Positions 34,558 through 44,192 of a stretch of DNA of 51,784 nucleotides are shown piece by piece. The stretch comes from an uncultured Muribaculaceae bacterium (GTDB taxonomy: Bacteria; Bacteroidota; Bacteroidia; Bacteroidales; Muribaculaceae). The stretch is from the NCBI GenBank assembly GCA_948788915.1, contig CAQFOZ010000011.1, positions 1 to 51,784 of the forward strand, written 5' to 3'. Both the position numbers and the translations under genes were made by a program. The notes under the pieces were generated by a model. That model had not been told where the DNA came from, did no database searches, and worked only from the letters and a program-made list of their open reading frames with translations. Within the stretch, counting starts at the first letter, position 1. Every line of letters starts with the position of its first letter.

Positions 34558-37500
34558 ATGAATCTAAAGATTGTAAGAATGCTGTTTTTAGTAATGTTGA
34601 GTTTTGTTTTTACAGCGAATGGATATTCGCAAGAGGTACAGAATGTCAGCATACAAGTACAAAACAGTACCATCAAGAATGTTTTAGAAAAGCTTGAGGA
34701 GCAGACTACGTATGTGTTTTCATACAGAGATGATCTGTTGTCCAATCAAAAGAGAGTATCGATTGATTTAAAGAATGTGCCAATATCCAAGGTATTGGAC
34801 GTAACCTTGTCCGGTACAAGTCTGAATTATTCCATTGTATCTCCAACCTCAATACTTATTAAAAAGAAAGAGGGTAAGAAGGCAGAAGCTAGCTCACATG
34901 TGAGTATTTCGGGAAATGTTGTAGATTCGCGGGGGGAGCCAGTGATAGGAGCTACGGTAGCTGTAAAGGGGACTACAATCGGGACTTCAACAGATTTAGA
35001 CGGCAACTATACAATTAATAATGTTCCAAAGAATGGGACATTGGTCTTTACCTATATAGGATGTAATACAAAAGAGATAAAAGCAACCGACAGCAAAGGA
35101 TTGGATCATGTCGTTTTAAGTGATGACGTGCAATTACTGTCTGAGGTGGTGGTAGTAGGGTACGGAACACAGAAGCGTGCGAACCTGACAGGTGCGGTTT
35201 CCACTATTACCGCAGATGATGTCAACGCCCGCCCCGTCTCATCAGCTGCCGGGGCATTACAAGGAGCAGATCCGTCCGTAAACTTAGCTTTCAATACCGG
35301 AAGTTTAGATTCAGATTATTCAATTGATATCCGAGGAGTAGCCTCCATCAACGGAGGCACACCTCTTGTCCTGTGTGACGGAATGGAAGTAAGTTTAAAT
35401 CAGATCAATCCTAATGATATAGAGTCTATATCAATATTGAAAGATGCATCTGCATCAGCCATTTATGGAGCGAAGGCTTCATCGGGTGTTATTCTTATCA
35501 CTACAAAAAGTGGAAAAAATTCTGACGGGAAAGTAAATGTAAGCTATAACGGTCGCGTAGGTTGGAGAGAGAGTACAACCTCAACGGATTTTATAACAAC
35601 AGGATATGACCATGTAAGTATTGTGAACCAGTTTTACGAGATTACCCAAGGAAAGAAGATGTGGGGTTATTCTGACGAAGAGATGCAGATGCTACTTGAC
35701 CGGAAGAATGATAAAACAGAGCATCCCGAACGCCCCTGGGCAATACGTGATGACAGCGGTAGATTGAGATTTTATTCAAATTTCGATTGGTATAATCATT
35801 TTTATAGAAGAACGCGTCCGGAGACAGAACATAATCTATCAGTGACCGGAGGTAATGATAAATTAAACTATTATGTAAGTGGCCGTTTCCTAAGTCAGGA
35901 CGGAGTATTCAATATTTATAAAGATAATTATAAGAACTATTCTTTCCGAGCAAAATTAAACGCACGATTATATTCATTCGTAAGATATTCCGCAAATGTG
36001 AATTTTAATGTAACTGATTATAAGTATGGTGGTTATTATGATGAACAAATGACTATACATTCGTTACAATCGAATGTTAATTCAGCGGTTATGCCATATA
36101 CACCAGAAGGAGCGATTGTACAGTATGTAAACACAATGACGGGCGCAAACTCACCGTTGGGTGCCGGACATGCGGGATTTTTGGCGGCAAATAATTCACA
36201 CAACAAACGAGGGAACAAAGATCTTGTGATAACAAATCAATTGGATTTTGATATTACAAAGGATCTGGTTTTGACAGCATCTTACGCATATAAATACAGA
36301 AATCGAGGCATAACGAGAAGAAGCAATACCTTTGAATATGAGGATAAGAATGGAAAGACGCAGACTTTTAAGTCCGGCTCCATCTATGATTATTATCAGG
36401 AATTGCATCAGAATACCAATAGGCATAGTCTGAATATATTTGCCACGTATTCACATGAATGGAATGATGCACATAATTTCAAGGCAGTTGCGGGTGTACA
36501 GTACGAGGATAACAGATATACAGAATTAAATGCAAAAGAGAGTGACTTATTGAGTAGAGACCTGGATTCATTCAGTGTAGCAACAGGAGAGTCAACAATT
36601 ACGCAGGACATCTCCGCTTATCGTACATTGGGTTATTTTGCCCGTGTGAATTACGACTACAAGGGACGTTATCTGGTAGAAGTAAGTGGAAGATTTGATG
36701 GGACCTCGCGATTCTCGGAAAAGGACAGATGGGGATTTTTTCCGTCGGCAAGCGTCGGATGGAGAATGAGCGATGAAGAATTCTGGTCTCCTATATCTAA
36801 TCCATGGACAAATTCGAAGCTAAGAATATCTATAGGAAGTCTTGGAAATCAGCAGGTAAGTAATTATTCTTATTTTGATATGATTTCCACAGACAATATA
36901 ATGACGGATTATACATTTGATGGGTTAGGAAGAGCAAATTATGCAAAAGTATCCGATCCGATTTCATCTGCGTTGACATGGGAAACAGTTGTAACATATA
37001 ATGTAGGACTTGATCTCGGATTTTTCAATAATAGATTGACGGCCACTGCGGACTATTTTATTCGAGATACGAGAAATATGCTTACGCAGTCGTTAACACT
37101 GCCTTCTGTTTTTGGAGCAAAAACGCCAAAAGAGAATTGTGCCGATCTAAGAACTAACGGATGGGAATTATATGTAAGATGGAATGACAGCTTTAATATC
37201 TGCGGACGCCCATTTACATACGGAGTTTCGGCATCGATAGGAGATTATAAGTCTAAAATTACCAAGTATAACAATCCAGACCGAATAATAGGAGACAGTC
37301 ATTATTATGAAGGCCAGGTATTAGGAGAGATATGGGGCTATAAAGTAAAAGGACTTTTTGCAACAGATGAAGATGCCGCCGCATATCAGTCTAAGATAAA
37401 TGACAAGGCTGTAAATCAGCGTGTATATAATGCAAAGACAAAAGGGGAGAATATATTGAGAGCCGGAGATGTTGAATTCATAGACCTGGATGAGAACAAT

Positions 37501-38091
37501 TCCATAGATCAAGGTTCAGGAACAGTAGATAACCCGGGAGATATGCGGGTAATTGGAAATAAATTGCCAAGATATAACTATTCATTCCGTCTTGATGGAA
37601 GCTATGCAGGATTTGATCTGTCAGTATTCTTTCAGGGAGTAGGAAAGCAGGACTGGTATCCTACAACATATGCCTACGATTTCTGGGGTCCATATTCTTT
37701 CCCGTCTCTTTCTTTTATACACAAGGATTTTATGGATAATGTATGGAGTGAGACAAATCAAGATGCTTATTTCCCGCGACCGAGAGGTTATGAGTCCTAT
37801 TCAAACGGTGCGCTTGGAGTTGTAAATGACAGGTATCTTCAGAATGCATCTTATCTACGTCTGAAGAATCTTACGTTAGGGTATACAGTACCATTAAAGA
37901 GTAAGAAAGTGTTCAAGAATATCAGGGTCTATGTAACAGGAGAAAACCTGTTCTGCTGGTCACCGATGAAGAAATATTGTAAGACTGTTGATCCTGAACT
38001 TACCAACACAAGTTCAACTTATAATGGGGGATCAGGAGTAGGATACGGATATTCCCGATCATATTCAGTGGGATTGGATGTTCAGTTCTAA
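34558..38091 (+). CDS. SusC/RagA-family TonB-dependent receptor with STN domain
   Basis: An outer-membrane importer of 1177 residues. Order of parts: signal peptide 1-25, STN signalling domain about 30-105, carboxypeptidase-regulatory-like domain about 115-190, the SusC signature VVVVGYGTQKR at 197-207, plug about 208-325 (IESISILKDASASAIYGAKASSG), then a beta-barrel of about 850 residues ending in an aromatic residue. The STN domain predicts signalling to FecR. Cargo cannot be read from sequence. The two phosphodiesterases downstream point to glycerophosphodiesters. Confidence 0.96.
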   Translation: MNLKIVRMLFLVMLSFVFTANGYSQEVQNVSIQVQNSTIKNVLEKLEEQTTYVFSYRDDLLSNQKRVSIDLKNVPISKVLDVTLSGTSLNYSIVSPTSILIKKKEGKKAEASSHVSISGNVVDSRGEPVIGATVAVKGTTIGTSTDLDGNYTINNVPKNGTLVFTYIGCNTKEIKATDSKGLDHVVLSDDVQLLSEVVVVGYGTQKRANLTGAVSTITADDVNARPVSSAAGALQGADPSVNLAFNTGSLDSDYSIDIRGVASINGGTPLVLCDGMEVSLNQINPNDIESISILKDASASAIYGAKASSGVILITTKSGKNSDGKVNVSYNGRVGWRESTTSTDFITTGYDHVSIVNQFYEITQGKKMWGYSDEEMQMLLDRKNDKTEHPERPWAIRDDSGRLRFYSNFDWYNHFYRRTRPETEHNLSVTGGNDKLNYYVSGRFLSQDGVFNIYKDNYKNYSFRAKLNARLYSFVRYSANVNFNVTDYKYGGYYDEQMTIHSLQSNVNSAVMPYTPEGAIVQYVNTMTGANSPLGAGHAGFLAANNSHNKRGNKDLVITNQLDFDITKDLVLTASYAYKYRNRGITRRSNTFEYEDKNGKTQTFKSGSIYDYYQELHQNTNRHSLNIFATYSHEWNDAHNFKAVAGVQYEDNRYTELNAKESDLLSRDLDSFSVATGESTITQDISAYRTLGYFARVNYDYKGRYLVEVSGRFDGTSRFSEKDRWGFFPSASVGWRMSDEEFWSPISNPWTNSKLRISIGSLGNQQVSNYSYFDMISTDNIMTDYTFDGLGRANYAKVSDPISSALTWETVVTYNVGLDLGFFNNRLTATADYFIRDTRNMLTQSLTLPSVFGAKTPKENCADLRTNGWELYVRWNDSFNICGRPFTYGVSASIGDYKSKITKYNNPDRIIGDSHYYEGQVLGEIWGYKVKGLFATDEDAAAYQSKINDKAVNQRVYNAKTKGENILRAGDVEFIDLDENNSIDQGSGTVDNPGDMRVIGNKLPRYNYSFRLDGSYAGFDLSVFFQGVGKQDWYPTTYAYDFWGPYSFPSLSFIHKDFMDNVWSETNQDAYFPRPRGYESYSNGALGVVNDRYLQNASYLRLKNLTLGYTVPLKSKKVFKNIRVYVTGENLFCWSPMKKYCKTVDPELTNTSSTYNGGSGVGYGYSRSYSVGLDVQF

Positions 38092-38156
38092 AATTAAGAG
38101 CATGAAGTCATCTTGACTAATTTTAAACAACTTCATTGAAAAGAAGAAAATATATC

Positions 38157-39884
38157 ATGAAACCAAATATCAAACATATATTAACAGGGATTCTTGGTCT
38201 TGCAATTTTTACAAGTTGTGATCTAACAAGAGAGCCGGAAGATACACTTAGTCCTGAGTCATATTTTGCCACCGCATCCCAGCTTGAATTATGGACAAAC
38301 GGTTTTTACAGTCAGCTGGACAAGGCGGAAACAGTAGTAGCCCAAAATGCAGATGACAATATAGATCAGTCATTGGGCGATGTAATGATGGGTCAGCGTT
38401 CAGCAGCGGATGAGAGCGGGTGGACATGGACTAAACTTAGAGATATCAACTATTATCTTCAAAATTCAAATAGATGTGCGGAGGAGGCAACTCGTAAAAA
38501 ATATGACGGGGTCGCATATTTCCATAGAGCATATTTTTATTGGGTAAAGGTCAGAAGATATGGAGATGTCCCGTGGTATGATCAGGTGTTAGGGAGTGCA
38601 GATGAGAATCTTCTGTACAAAGCACGTCAGCCACGGGAAGAGATAATGACTCACATTATGGAAGATTTAGATAAAGCCATAGAGTATCTTCCAACGGCAA
38701 AAGATGTGGCTCGAGTAACCAAATGGACAGCATTGGCATTGAAATCGCGGGTCGCACTTTTTGAAGGAACCTTTCGGAAATATCATGGTCTTGCAGATGG
38801 AGACAAGTATCTTAAGATTGCAGCGGAAGCTGCAGAGGAATTTATAGATAAAAGCGGATACAAGCTTTATACCACAGGTTCAACACCCTATAGAGATCTG
38901 TTTAATAGTCTTGATGCGAAGTCAGAAGAGGTGATTCTTGCAAGAAAATACAGTTCAACGGCAAATGTGATGCATGGTATCCAGTTTAATATAGTTAATG
39001 AACGTCAGGGTTTTACTAAGAGATTTATGAATCACTATTTAATGAAAGACGGTTCATATTTTTCATCACAATCTGATTATGAAACAAAAACCTTCACAGA
39101 AGAGGTTAAGGACAGAGATCCCCGCTTGGCACAGACTGTATTAACACCAGGATATATTCAGGTGGGAGCTTCAACAGTTACCGCGAATTCTCTTAATTCG
39201 CTTACGGGTTATCAGCCGATTAAATTTGTAGGATCTTCTGAATTTGACGGAGCGAACAAATCGTATACAGATTTTCCATTATTCAGAGCAGCGGAGGTAT
39301 ATCTAAATTTTGCTGAGGCAAAGGGTGAACTCGGTACGCTGACCCAATCGGATTTGGATAAATCCGTGAACAAGATAAGAAGTCGAGCAGGCATGGGTAA
39401 TCTTTCGATGACAGCAGCAAATTCAACACCTGACAGATTACTGGAGAGTTATTATCCCAATGTGACTAAGAGTCCTAATATGGGAGTGATTTTAGAAATT
39501 CGCAGAGAACGCACCGTAGAATTGTGTATGGAAGGTTTCCGTTTGTGGGATATGATCCGTTGGAAAGAGGGAGAGCAATTGACTAAGCCGTTTTATGGCT
39601 GTTATTTCCCATCTGCCGGTGAATATGATATGGATGGAGACGGTGTTAACGATCTCTTGCTTTATACCACAGACAAAGGCAGTTTTAAAGGTTCTTCAAA
39701 GAAGCTTGGGTCTGATGTAAAATTAACAGGTGGCAATTCGGGATATATTCATGCATTGGAGAATTTCAATATAGAGTGGGATGAGAGCCGTGATTATCTG
39801 TGGCCAATACCAGCAAGTGAAAGGGTTCTTTCAAAAGGCGCACTTACACAGAATCCCGGTTGGGTGGACAGTACAAATTTTTAG
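38157..39884 (+). CDS. SusD/RagB-family outer-membrane lipoprotein
   Basis: The surface partner that caps the SusC barrel and binds the nutrient. ATG 38157 gives MKPNIKHILTGILGLAIFTS then Cys 21, a proper lipoprotein signal. A TTG at 38136 would add seven residues for no reason. The 575 residues show the family start EPEDTLSPESYF, TPR-like helices (ALALKSRVALFEG) and the C-terminal EIRRERTVELCMEGFRLWDM and LWPIPASE. It lies 65 bp after susC. Confidence 0.95.
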   Translation: MKPNIKHILTGILGLAIFTSCDLTREPEDTLSPESYFATASQLELWTNGFYSQLDKAETVVAQNADDNIDQSLGDVMMGQRSAADESGWTWTKLRDINYYLQNSNRCAEEATRKKYDGVAYFHRAYFYWVKVRRYGDVPWYDQVLGSADENLLYKARQPREEIMTHIMEDLDKAIEYLPTAKDVARVTKWTALALKSRVALFEGTFRKYHGLADGDKYLKIAAEAAEEFIDKSGYKLYTTGSTPYRDLFNSLDAKSEEVILARKYSSTANVMHGIQFNIVNERQGFTKRFMNHYLMKDGSYFSSQSDYETKTFTEEVKDRDPRLAQTVLTPGYIQVGASTVTANSLNSLTGYQPIKFVGSSEFDGANKSYTDFPLFRAAEVYLNFAEAKGELGTLTQSDLDKSVNKIRSRAGMGNLSMTAANSTPDRLLESYYPNVTKSPNMGVILEIRRERTVELCMEGFRLWDMIRWKEGEQLTKPFYGCYFPSAGEYDMDGDGVNDLLLYTTDKGSFKGSSKKLGSDVKLTGGNSGYIHALENFNIEWDESRDYLWPIPASERVLSKGALTQNPGWVDSTNF

Positions 39885-39977
39885 AGGTTAGTTAGTTGAA
39901 TTCTTATAACATGAATGGTTCACGGCACAACTCTCGAAGAGCCATGTCGTGAGCTATTCCTTTCCAAGAGGTTTGTT

Positions 39978-40880
39978 ATGAAGAAATTGTTTTTTGTAAT
40001 ATTGGCTATTCTTATATGCAGGAACATAGCAGTTTGTCAGTGTCGGGTAGATACTTTGTTACAGCTCCTTAATGATGGGGGAAAGTCTTCACATGTTATG
40101 ATATTTGCACACCGGGGAGATTGGCGTAATGTTCAGACGGAGAATTCATTATCCGCATATCAAAGGTGTATAGATGAAGAACTGGACGGTATTGAGGTTG
40201 ACCTGCAAATGACAAAAGACAGTGTACTTGTTGTGATGCATGACGAGACATTGGACAGAACGACAACCGGAAGTGGAAAAGTTAGTGATTATAGCCTGAC
40301 AGATCTGCAGTTATTAAGACTGCGTAGTCCTATAGGAGTCGTTACCAGAGAGAAGATACCTACATTAGAAGAAGTTCTGAAGTTAGCTAAAGATAAAATT
40401 CTGATACAGGTAGATAAGTGGAAGCCGTATAGTAAGGAGCTGGCAACTATTGCTAAAAAGCATAATTGTGAACGTCAGATAATACTGCGCACAACGGATA
40501 AAAAAGAAGTGTATAATAAAAGGTACGGTAATCTATTTGACGATTTTATAGTGATGCCGGTACTGGTATGTAAGGGAGGAGAAATAGATAACGAAAAGTA
40601 TAATGATTTTGTCACTAATTATTCGAGTCCAGCAATAAGTTTCTCTTTTACACGGGATGATTATCCAATAATGAAGAAGATGAAGGAAGCGAGTGAAAAC
40701 GGTCAACGGTTATGGCTTAATTCATTGTGGGATACATTCAATGCCGGACATGATGAGGAATTGGCGATCACGGATCCAGAAGGGAGCTACGGATGGCTAC
40801 TAAATCAAGGAGCCAACATTATCTTCAGTGATAATCCGACTCAGCTGAAACGGTATCTTATAAGTGTAGGGAGATGGTAA
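39978..40880 (+). CDS. secreted glycerophosphodiester phosphodiesterase 1
   Basis: GDPD enzymes cut a glycerophosphodiester into glycerol-3-phosphate and an alcohol. From ATG 39978 the signal is MKKLFFVILAILICRNIAVC. An upstream ATG at 39915 gives a non-signal extension and is rejected. The TIM-barrel active site is visible: H45-R46 (AHRGDW), E73 and D75 (GIEVDLQMTKDS), H88 (MHDETLDRTT). The length is 300 residues. It overlaps the long-frame start of the next gene, so the pair is tightly linked, and it lies downstream of susD. Confidence 0.9.
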   Translation: MKKLFFVILAILICRNIAVCQCRVDTLLQLLNDGGKSSHVMIFAHRGDWRNVQTENSLSAYQRCIDEELDGIEVDLQMTKDSVLVVMHDETLDRTTTGSGKVSDYSLTDLQLLRLRSPIGVVTREKIPTLEEVLKLAKDKILIQVDKWKPYSKELATIAKKHNCERQIILRTTDKKEVYNKRYGNLFDDFIVMPVLVCKGGEIDNEKYNDFVTNYSSPAISFSFTRDDYPIMKKMKEASENGQRLWLNSLWDTFNAGHDEELAITDPEGSYGWLLNQGANIIFSDNPTQLKRYLISVGRW

Positions 40881-40912
40881 ATATATTCAATTCAAATAAT
40901 CATATTTTAGCG

Positions 40913-41809
40913 ATGAGAAATAAGCTATTGATTCTGATGACATTTCTCTGTGTGTTGTCAGTAAATGCAGAAAACAGGGCAGAAAGTATCAGAAGAAAAC
41001 TGTTGACAGGTGACACATCTTCGGTAATTGTGGCATCACATCGTGGAGACTGGAGAAATTCTCCTGAAAATTCATTAGCGGCAATAGATAATGCAATTAA
41101 AATGGGTGTAGATATAGTTGAGCTTGATGTGCACATGACAAAAGACAGTGTCTTGATATGTATGCATGATCCTTCTCTTGACCGAACAACGACAGGCAAA
41201 GGTAAAATTGCGGAATCAACAATTGATTATATCAGAACTTTGAAATTGAAGAATGGGTGTAATATCCGTACTATACATAATGTGCCAACTCTTGAGGAGG
41301 CCTTAACTCATGCGAAAGGTAAAATAATGGTTAATCTTGATAAGGCCGATCGCTATTTTGATAAAGTGTATGAGTTAATGAAGAAAACAGGCACGACTAA
41401 GCAGATAATAATGAAAGGGAATGATTCGGCGGAGAAAGTAAAGGCTAAATATGGAAGTTATCTGAAGGATGTCATTTATATGCCGATAGTAAATCTTGAT
41501 AAGGCCAATGCTGAGGATCAGATAGAGATGTTCATTGCCGATATGAAGCCGGTAGCATTTGAGTTTCTATACAAACTAGATTCAAATCCATTACCAGTAA
41601 AATTGAAAGATTCGTTGAGAGGCAGGTCATTGATATGGTATAATACATTATGGGACACTATGGCCGGTGGACATGATGATGATATGTCCTTGATAGATCC
41701 AGATAAGGGTTACGGGTATCTGATAAACAACTTAGGAACAACAATTATTCAGACAGACAGGCCACAGTATTTGTTGGATTATTTAAGGGAGAAAGGGTTG
41801 CATGACTAA
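40913..41809 (+). CDS. secreted glycerophosphodiester phosphodiesterase 2
   Basis: A 298-residue paralogue of the preceding gene. Start ATG 40913 gives signal MRNKLLILMTFLCVLSVNA. The ATG at 40874 would bury it. Catalytic residues: H43-R44 (SHRGDW), E70 and D72 (VELDVHMTKDS), H85 (MHDPSLDRTTTG). The C-terminal part YNTLWDTMAGGHDDD matches the neighbour's LNSLWDTFNAGHDEE. Two copies may act on different head groups. A strong terminator follows at 41843, closing the locus. Confidence 0.9.
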   Translation: MRNKLLILMTFLCVLSVNAENRAESIRRKLLTGDTSSVIVASHRGDWRNSPENSLAAIDNAIKMGVDIVELDVHMTKDSVLICMHDPSLDRTTTGKGKIAESTIDYIRTLKLKNGCNIRTIHNVPTLEEALTHAKGKIMVNLDKADRYFDKVYELMKKTGTTKQIIMKGNDSAEKVKAKYGSYLKDVIYMPIVNLDKANAEDQIEMFIADMKPVAFEFLYKLDSNPLPVKLKDSLRGRSLIWYNTLWDTMAGGHDDDMSLIDPDKGYGYLINNLGTTIIQTDRPQYLLDYLREKGLHD

Positions 41810-41842
41810 AAGATTATTTAGATTTTAGTGTTAGGTATTAGT

Positions 41843-41875
41843 TGGGGGCATGTGATGGCATGCCCCCATTTTTTT
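41843..41875 (+). terminator. terminator of the SusCD-phosphodiesterase operon
   Basis: TGGGGGCATG / CATGCCCCCA, 10-bp perfect stem with loop TGATGG, followed by seven T (41869-41875). Confidence 0.92.
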
Positions 41876-41904
41876 AGGAGGCGAGGATATGATGCATATG
41901 GGTA

Positions 41905-42070
41905 GGACTAATAGGAGGGTAGGGACGTTAAGGTTTTTAGGGAGGTTAGGGAGGTTAGGGACTGATGGAGCGGGATGGAGCAGGATAGGGGTAATAAGTC
42001 TAATAGGACTAATAGGAGGGTAGGGACTTTAAGGTTTTTAGGGAGGTTAGGGAGTTTAGGGACTGATGGA
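41905..42070 (+). repeat. G-rich direct repeat, two 65-bp copies 101 bp apart
   Basis: Copies at 41905-41969 and 42006-42070 differ at two positions. They contain runs such as TAGGGAGGTTAGGGAGGTTA that could form G-quadruplexes on the plus strand. The long frame at 42066-42326 is a by-product of the repeats, not a gene. Confidence 0.85.
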
Positions 42071-42110
42071 GGGGGCTAATAGGGCTGATAGGGCTAATGG
42101 GGATTTTTTT

Positions 42111-42219
42111 CGTCGAATATTCTTCGTATATTTGACTCACATAATTTGTTTTGCAACCGCGAACCGGACTGCGTCCGACATTCGCTATTATGTATCGTCG
42201 AATATTCTTCGTATATTTG
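42111..42219 (+). repeat. 24-bp direct repeat with promoter-like TATATTTG
   Basis: CGTCGAATATTCTTCGTATA followed by TTTG occurs at 42111-42134 and 42196-42219. Each copy ends in TATATTTG, an exact -7 element, but neither has a clear -33 TTTG. The second copy could start the pdxB transcript about 100 bases upstream of the gene. Confidence 0.6.
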
Positions 42220-42250
42220 TAGGGGGAAATTATATGGAAGGGATTGATGG

Positions 42251-42309
42251 GGTTAATAAGTCTAATAGGGCTAATAGGACTAATAGGGCTAATGGGACTA
42301 ATAGGAGTT
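42251..42309 (+). repeat. short tandem repeat of CTAATAGGG
   Basis: About six units of nine bases (CTAATAGGG, CTAATAGGA and close variants), directly before the pdxB start. Related units are at 42075-42100. Confidence 0.8.
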
Positions 42310-42322
42310 TAGTTGAGGCGAG

Positions 42323-43339
42323 ATGAGACCAAAGATATTAGTAGATGACAATATTCCGTTTATAGAGGGTCGTCTGGAGAAAGTCGCAGATGTGACCTAT
42401 CTTGATCAGTTCGGGTTTACACCCGAGACGGTGAGGGATGCCGATGCCCTTATAATCCGGACACGCACAAGATGTAATGAGGCTTTGCTTTCCGGTTCAA
42501 AAGTTAAGCTTATAGCTACCGCTACAATTGGTACTGACCAGATAGATATGCAGTGGTGCGCGGAAAAGGGTATCAAGGTCTGCAACTCTCCGGGTTGTAA
42601 TGCACCTGGTGTCGCGCAATATGTATGGTCCGCACTGCTTCGTGAAGGATTTGAACCCGGTGTCCATAGACTGGGTGTCGTGGGGAATGGAAATGTCGGC
42701 TCTATAGTCGCAGGCTGGGGGCGTTTGCTGGGTGCGGAAGTATGGGTAAACGATCCGCCTCAAGAGAAGGCAGGAGCTCCGGGCGAATATCATACATTGG
42801 ACGAAATTGTACGTGACTGCGATGCTGTTACACTTCATACGCCATTGATACGCACAGGAGAAAACCCCACATATCATCTGATAGGGAGACATGAGACAGA
42901 TCTCATGAAACATGGGTCAATTCTTGTGAATGCAGCAAGAGGAGAGGTGCTGGATACCGTTCCGGTGCTTGAGGCTGTAGCCGATGGGAGAATAAGAGGT
43001 ATTATTGACACCTGGGAGGGAGAACCGGATCTTAATACGGAACTTCTCAGGGTTGCCGATATCGGGACATATCATATTGCAGGGTATTCCAGGGAGGGCA
43101 AACAGCGTGCTACCAGGATGGTGCTTGAGGCGGTAGAGGATTTTTTCGGTGTCAAAATAGATAAGAACGGTCTTGCTCCGGCTTATATTCCGTGGAGCGG
43201 TCTGACGTGCGATGCCATAATAGAAAGTTATGATCCGTATAAAGACAGTAATGAATTAAAACAGGCTCCTGAGAAATTTGACATTCTCCGCAGGAACTAT
43301 GATTATCGCGAAGAGGTTAGGGGAGAATTACGTTATTGA
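42323..43339 (+). CDS. pdxB: 4-phosphoerythronate dehydrogenase
   Basis: PdxB oxidises 4-phospho-D-erythronate in the DXP-independent pyridoxal phosphate pathway. The 338 residues follow the D-2-hydroxyacid dehydrogenase plan: catalytic-domain start RPKILVDDNIPF, a Rossmann segment GVVGNGNVGSIVAGW near 117, and the VNAARGEVLDTV segment near 203. The C-terminal PdxB dimerisation part (about 280-338) is present. It lies between two blocks of G-rich repeats and may be cotranscribed with the RNase H gene 19 bp downstream. Confidence 0.92.
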   Translation: MRPKILVDDNIPFIEGRLEKVADVTYLDQFGFTPETVRDADALIIRTRTRCNEALLSGSKVKLIATATIGTDQIDMQWCAEKGIKVCNSPGCNAPGVAQYVWSALLREGFEPGVHRLGVVGNGNVGSIVAGWGRLLGAEVWVNDPPQEKAGAPGEYHTLDEIVRDCDAVTLHTPLIRTGENPTYHLIGRHETDLMKHGSILVNAARGEVLDTVPVLEAVADGRIRGIIDTWEGEPDLNTELLRVADIGTYHIAGYSREGKQRATRMVLEAVEDFFGVKIDKNGLAPAYIPWSGLTCDAIIESYDPYKDSNELKQAPEKFDILRRNYDYREEVRGELRY

Positions 43340-43358
43340 CAATTAAAATTTATCAGAG

Positions 43359-44027
43359 TTGGGAGATTACAGCAATAGATATTATGTAGTGTGGGTGGGC
43401 CGGCAACCGGGTGTTTATGATACACTTGAGGATGCCATGGAGCAGGTTGATGATTATCCCGGAGCGACATTTAAAAGTTTTTCTTCAGCGCAGGCTGCCG
43501 CGAATGCCTATCGAAACGGAGTGGCGAGAGAAGATAAGCAGGATCTGAGTAATCTTCTGTTGGGAAGCCAGCGTACGAATATGCCGTCTGCCGGGAAGCC
43601 TGACTATTTTTCTTTTCCGGAAATAGACCTTAAAGGATGGGCAGTGGATGCCTCCTGTCAGGGTAATCCGGGAACAATGGAATACCGGGGTGTTGATCTC
43701 ATGAGTGGAAAAGAGCTTTTCCGCGTCGGACCGTTCCGGAAATCAACTAATAATATTGGAGAGTTTCTTGCCATAGTTCATGCCTTGGCTCTTATGGAGA
43801 GCAGAGGGGAACAGCATACCATTTATACAGATTCTGTTACAGGGATGGCATGGGTCAGAAACAGGAAGGTCAAGACACAGCTTAAGCGGGAGCCGGCGAA
43901 TGAGAAAAGTTTCCAGATGATGGAGCGTGCGTTGTCATGGCTTAATACCCACACATATAGCTCCAGAATACTTAAATGGCAGACCGAGGTTTGGGGAGAG
44001 GTGCCGGCAGACTTTGGAAGGAAGTGA
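43359..44027 (+). CDS. ribonuclease H with viroplasmin domain
   Basis: RNase HI-type enzyme that removes RNA from RNA-DNA hybrids. Residues 7-52 are a viroplasmin domain (YYVVWVGRQPGVYDTLEDA) that binds hybrids. Residues 91-222 are the RNase H fold with D97, E135, D158 and probably D218 as metal ligands. A TTG start at 43359 is chosen because a stop lies only five codons upstream with no ATG between, and the first internal ATG would cut the viroplasmin domain. Confidence 0.92.
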   Translation: MGDYSNRYYVVWVGRQPGVYDTLEDAMEQVDDYPGATFKSFSSAQAAANAYRNGVAREDKQDLSNLLLGSQRTNMPSAGKPDYFSFPEIDLKGWAVDASCQGNPGTMEYRGVDLMSGKELFRVGPFRKSTNNIGEFLAIVHALALMESRGEQHTIYTDSVTGMAWVRNRKVKTQLKREPANEKSFQMMERALSWLNTHTYSSRILKWQTEVWGEVPADFGRK

Positions 44028-44042
44028 TAGAAAGGGGAGTTT

Positions 44043-44121
44043 TTTAGGGAGTTTAGGGAGTTTAAGGTCTTTAAGGAGTTTAGGGTCTTTAAGGAGTTTA
44101 AGGTCTTTAAGGACTTTGGGG
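44043..44121 (+). repeat. 9-10-bp tandem repeat TTTAAGGAG/TTTAGGGAG
   Basis: About eight or nine units of 9-10 bases (TTTAGGGAG, TTTAAGGTC, TTTAAGGAG, TTTAGGGTC) right after the RNase H stop. It is followed at 44136-44182 by three copies of ATTATTAACCATAAC-like sequence before the next gene. Confidence 0.85.
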
Positions 44122-44192
44122 CAGTGTAGAAATTATTATCCATAACATTATTATTAACCATAACTGAATTATTAACCATAACTTAGAGAATC

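Noticed and set aside
38136..38156. TTG start for susD
   Set aside because: It adds seven residues ahead of a perfect lipoprotein signal starting at ATG 38157.
42066..42326. 86-codon frame upstream of pdxB
   Set aside because: Its product is a string of Asn-Arg-Ala/Thr-Asn units created by the G-rich tandem repeats. No domain or start context supports it.
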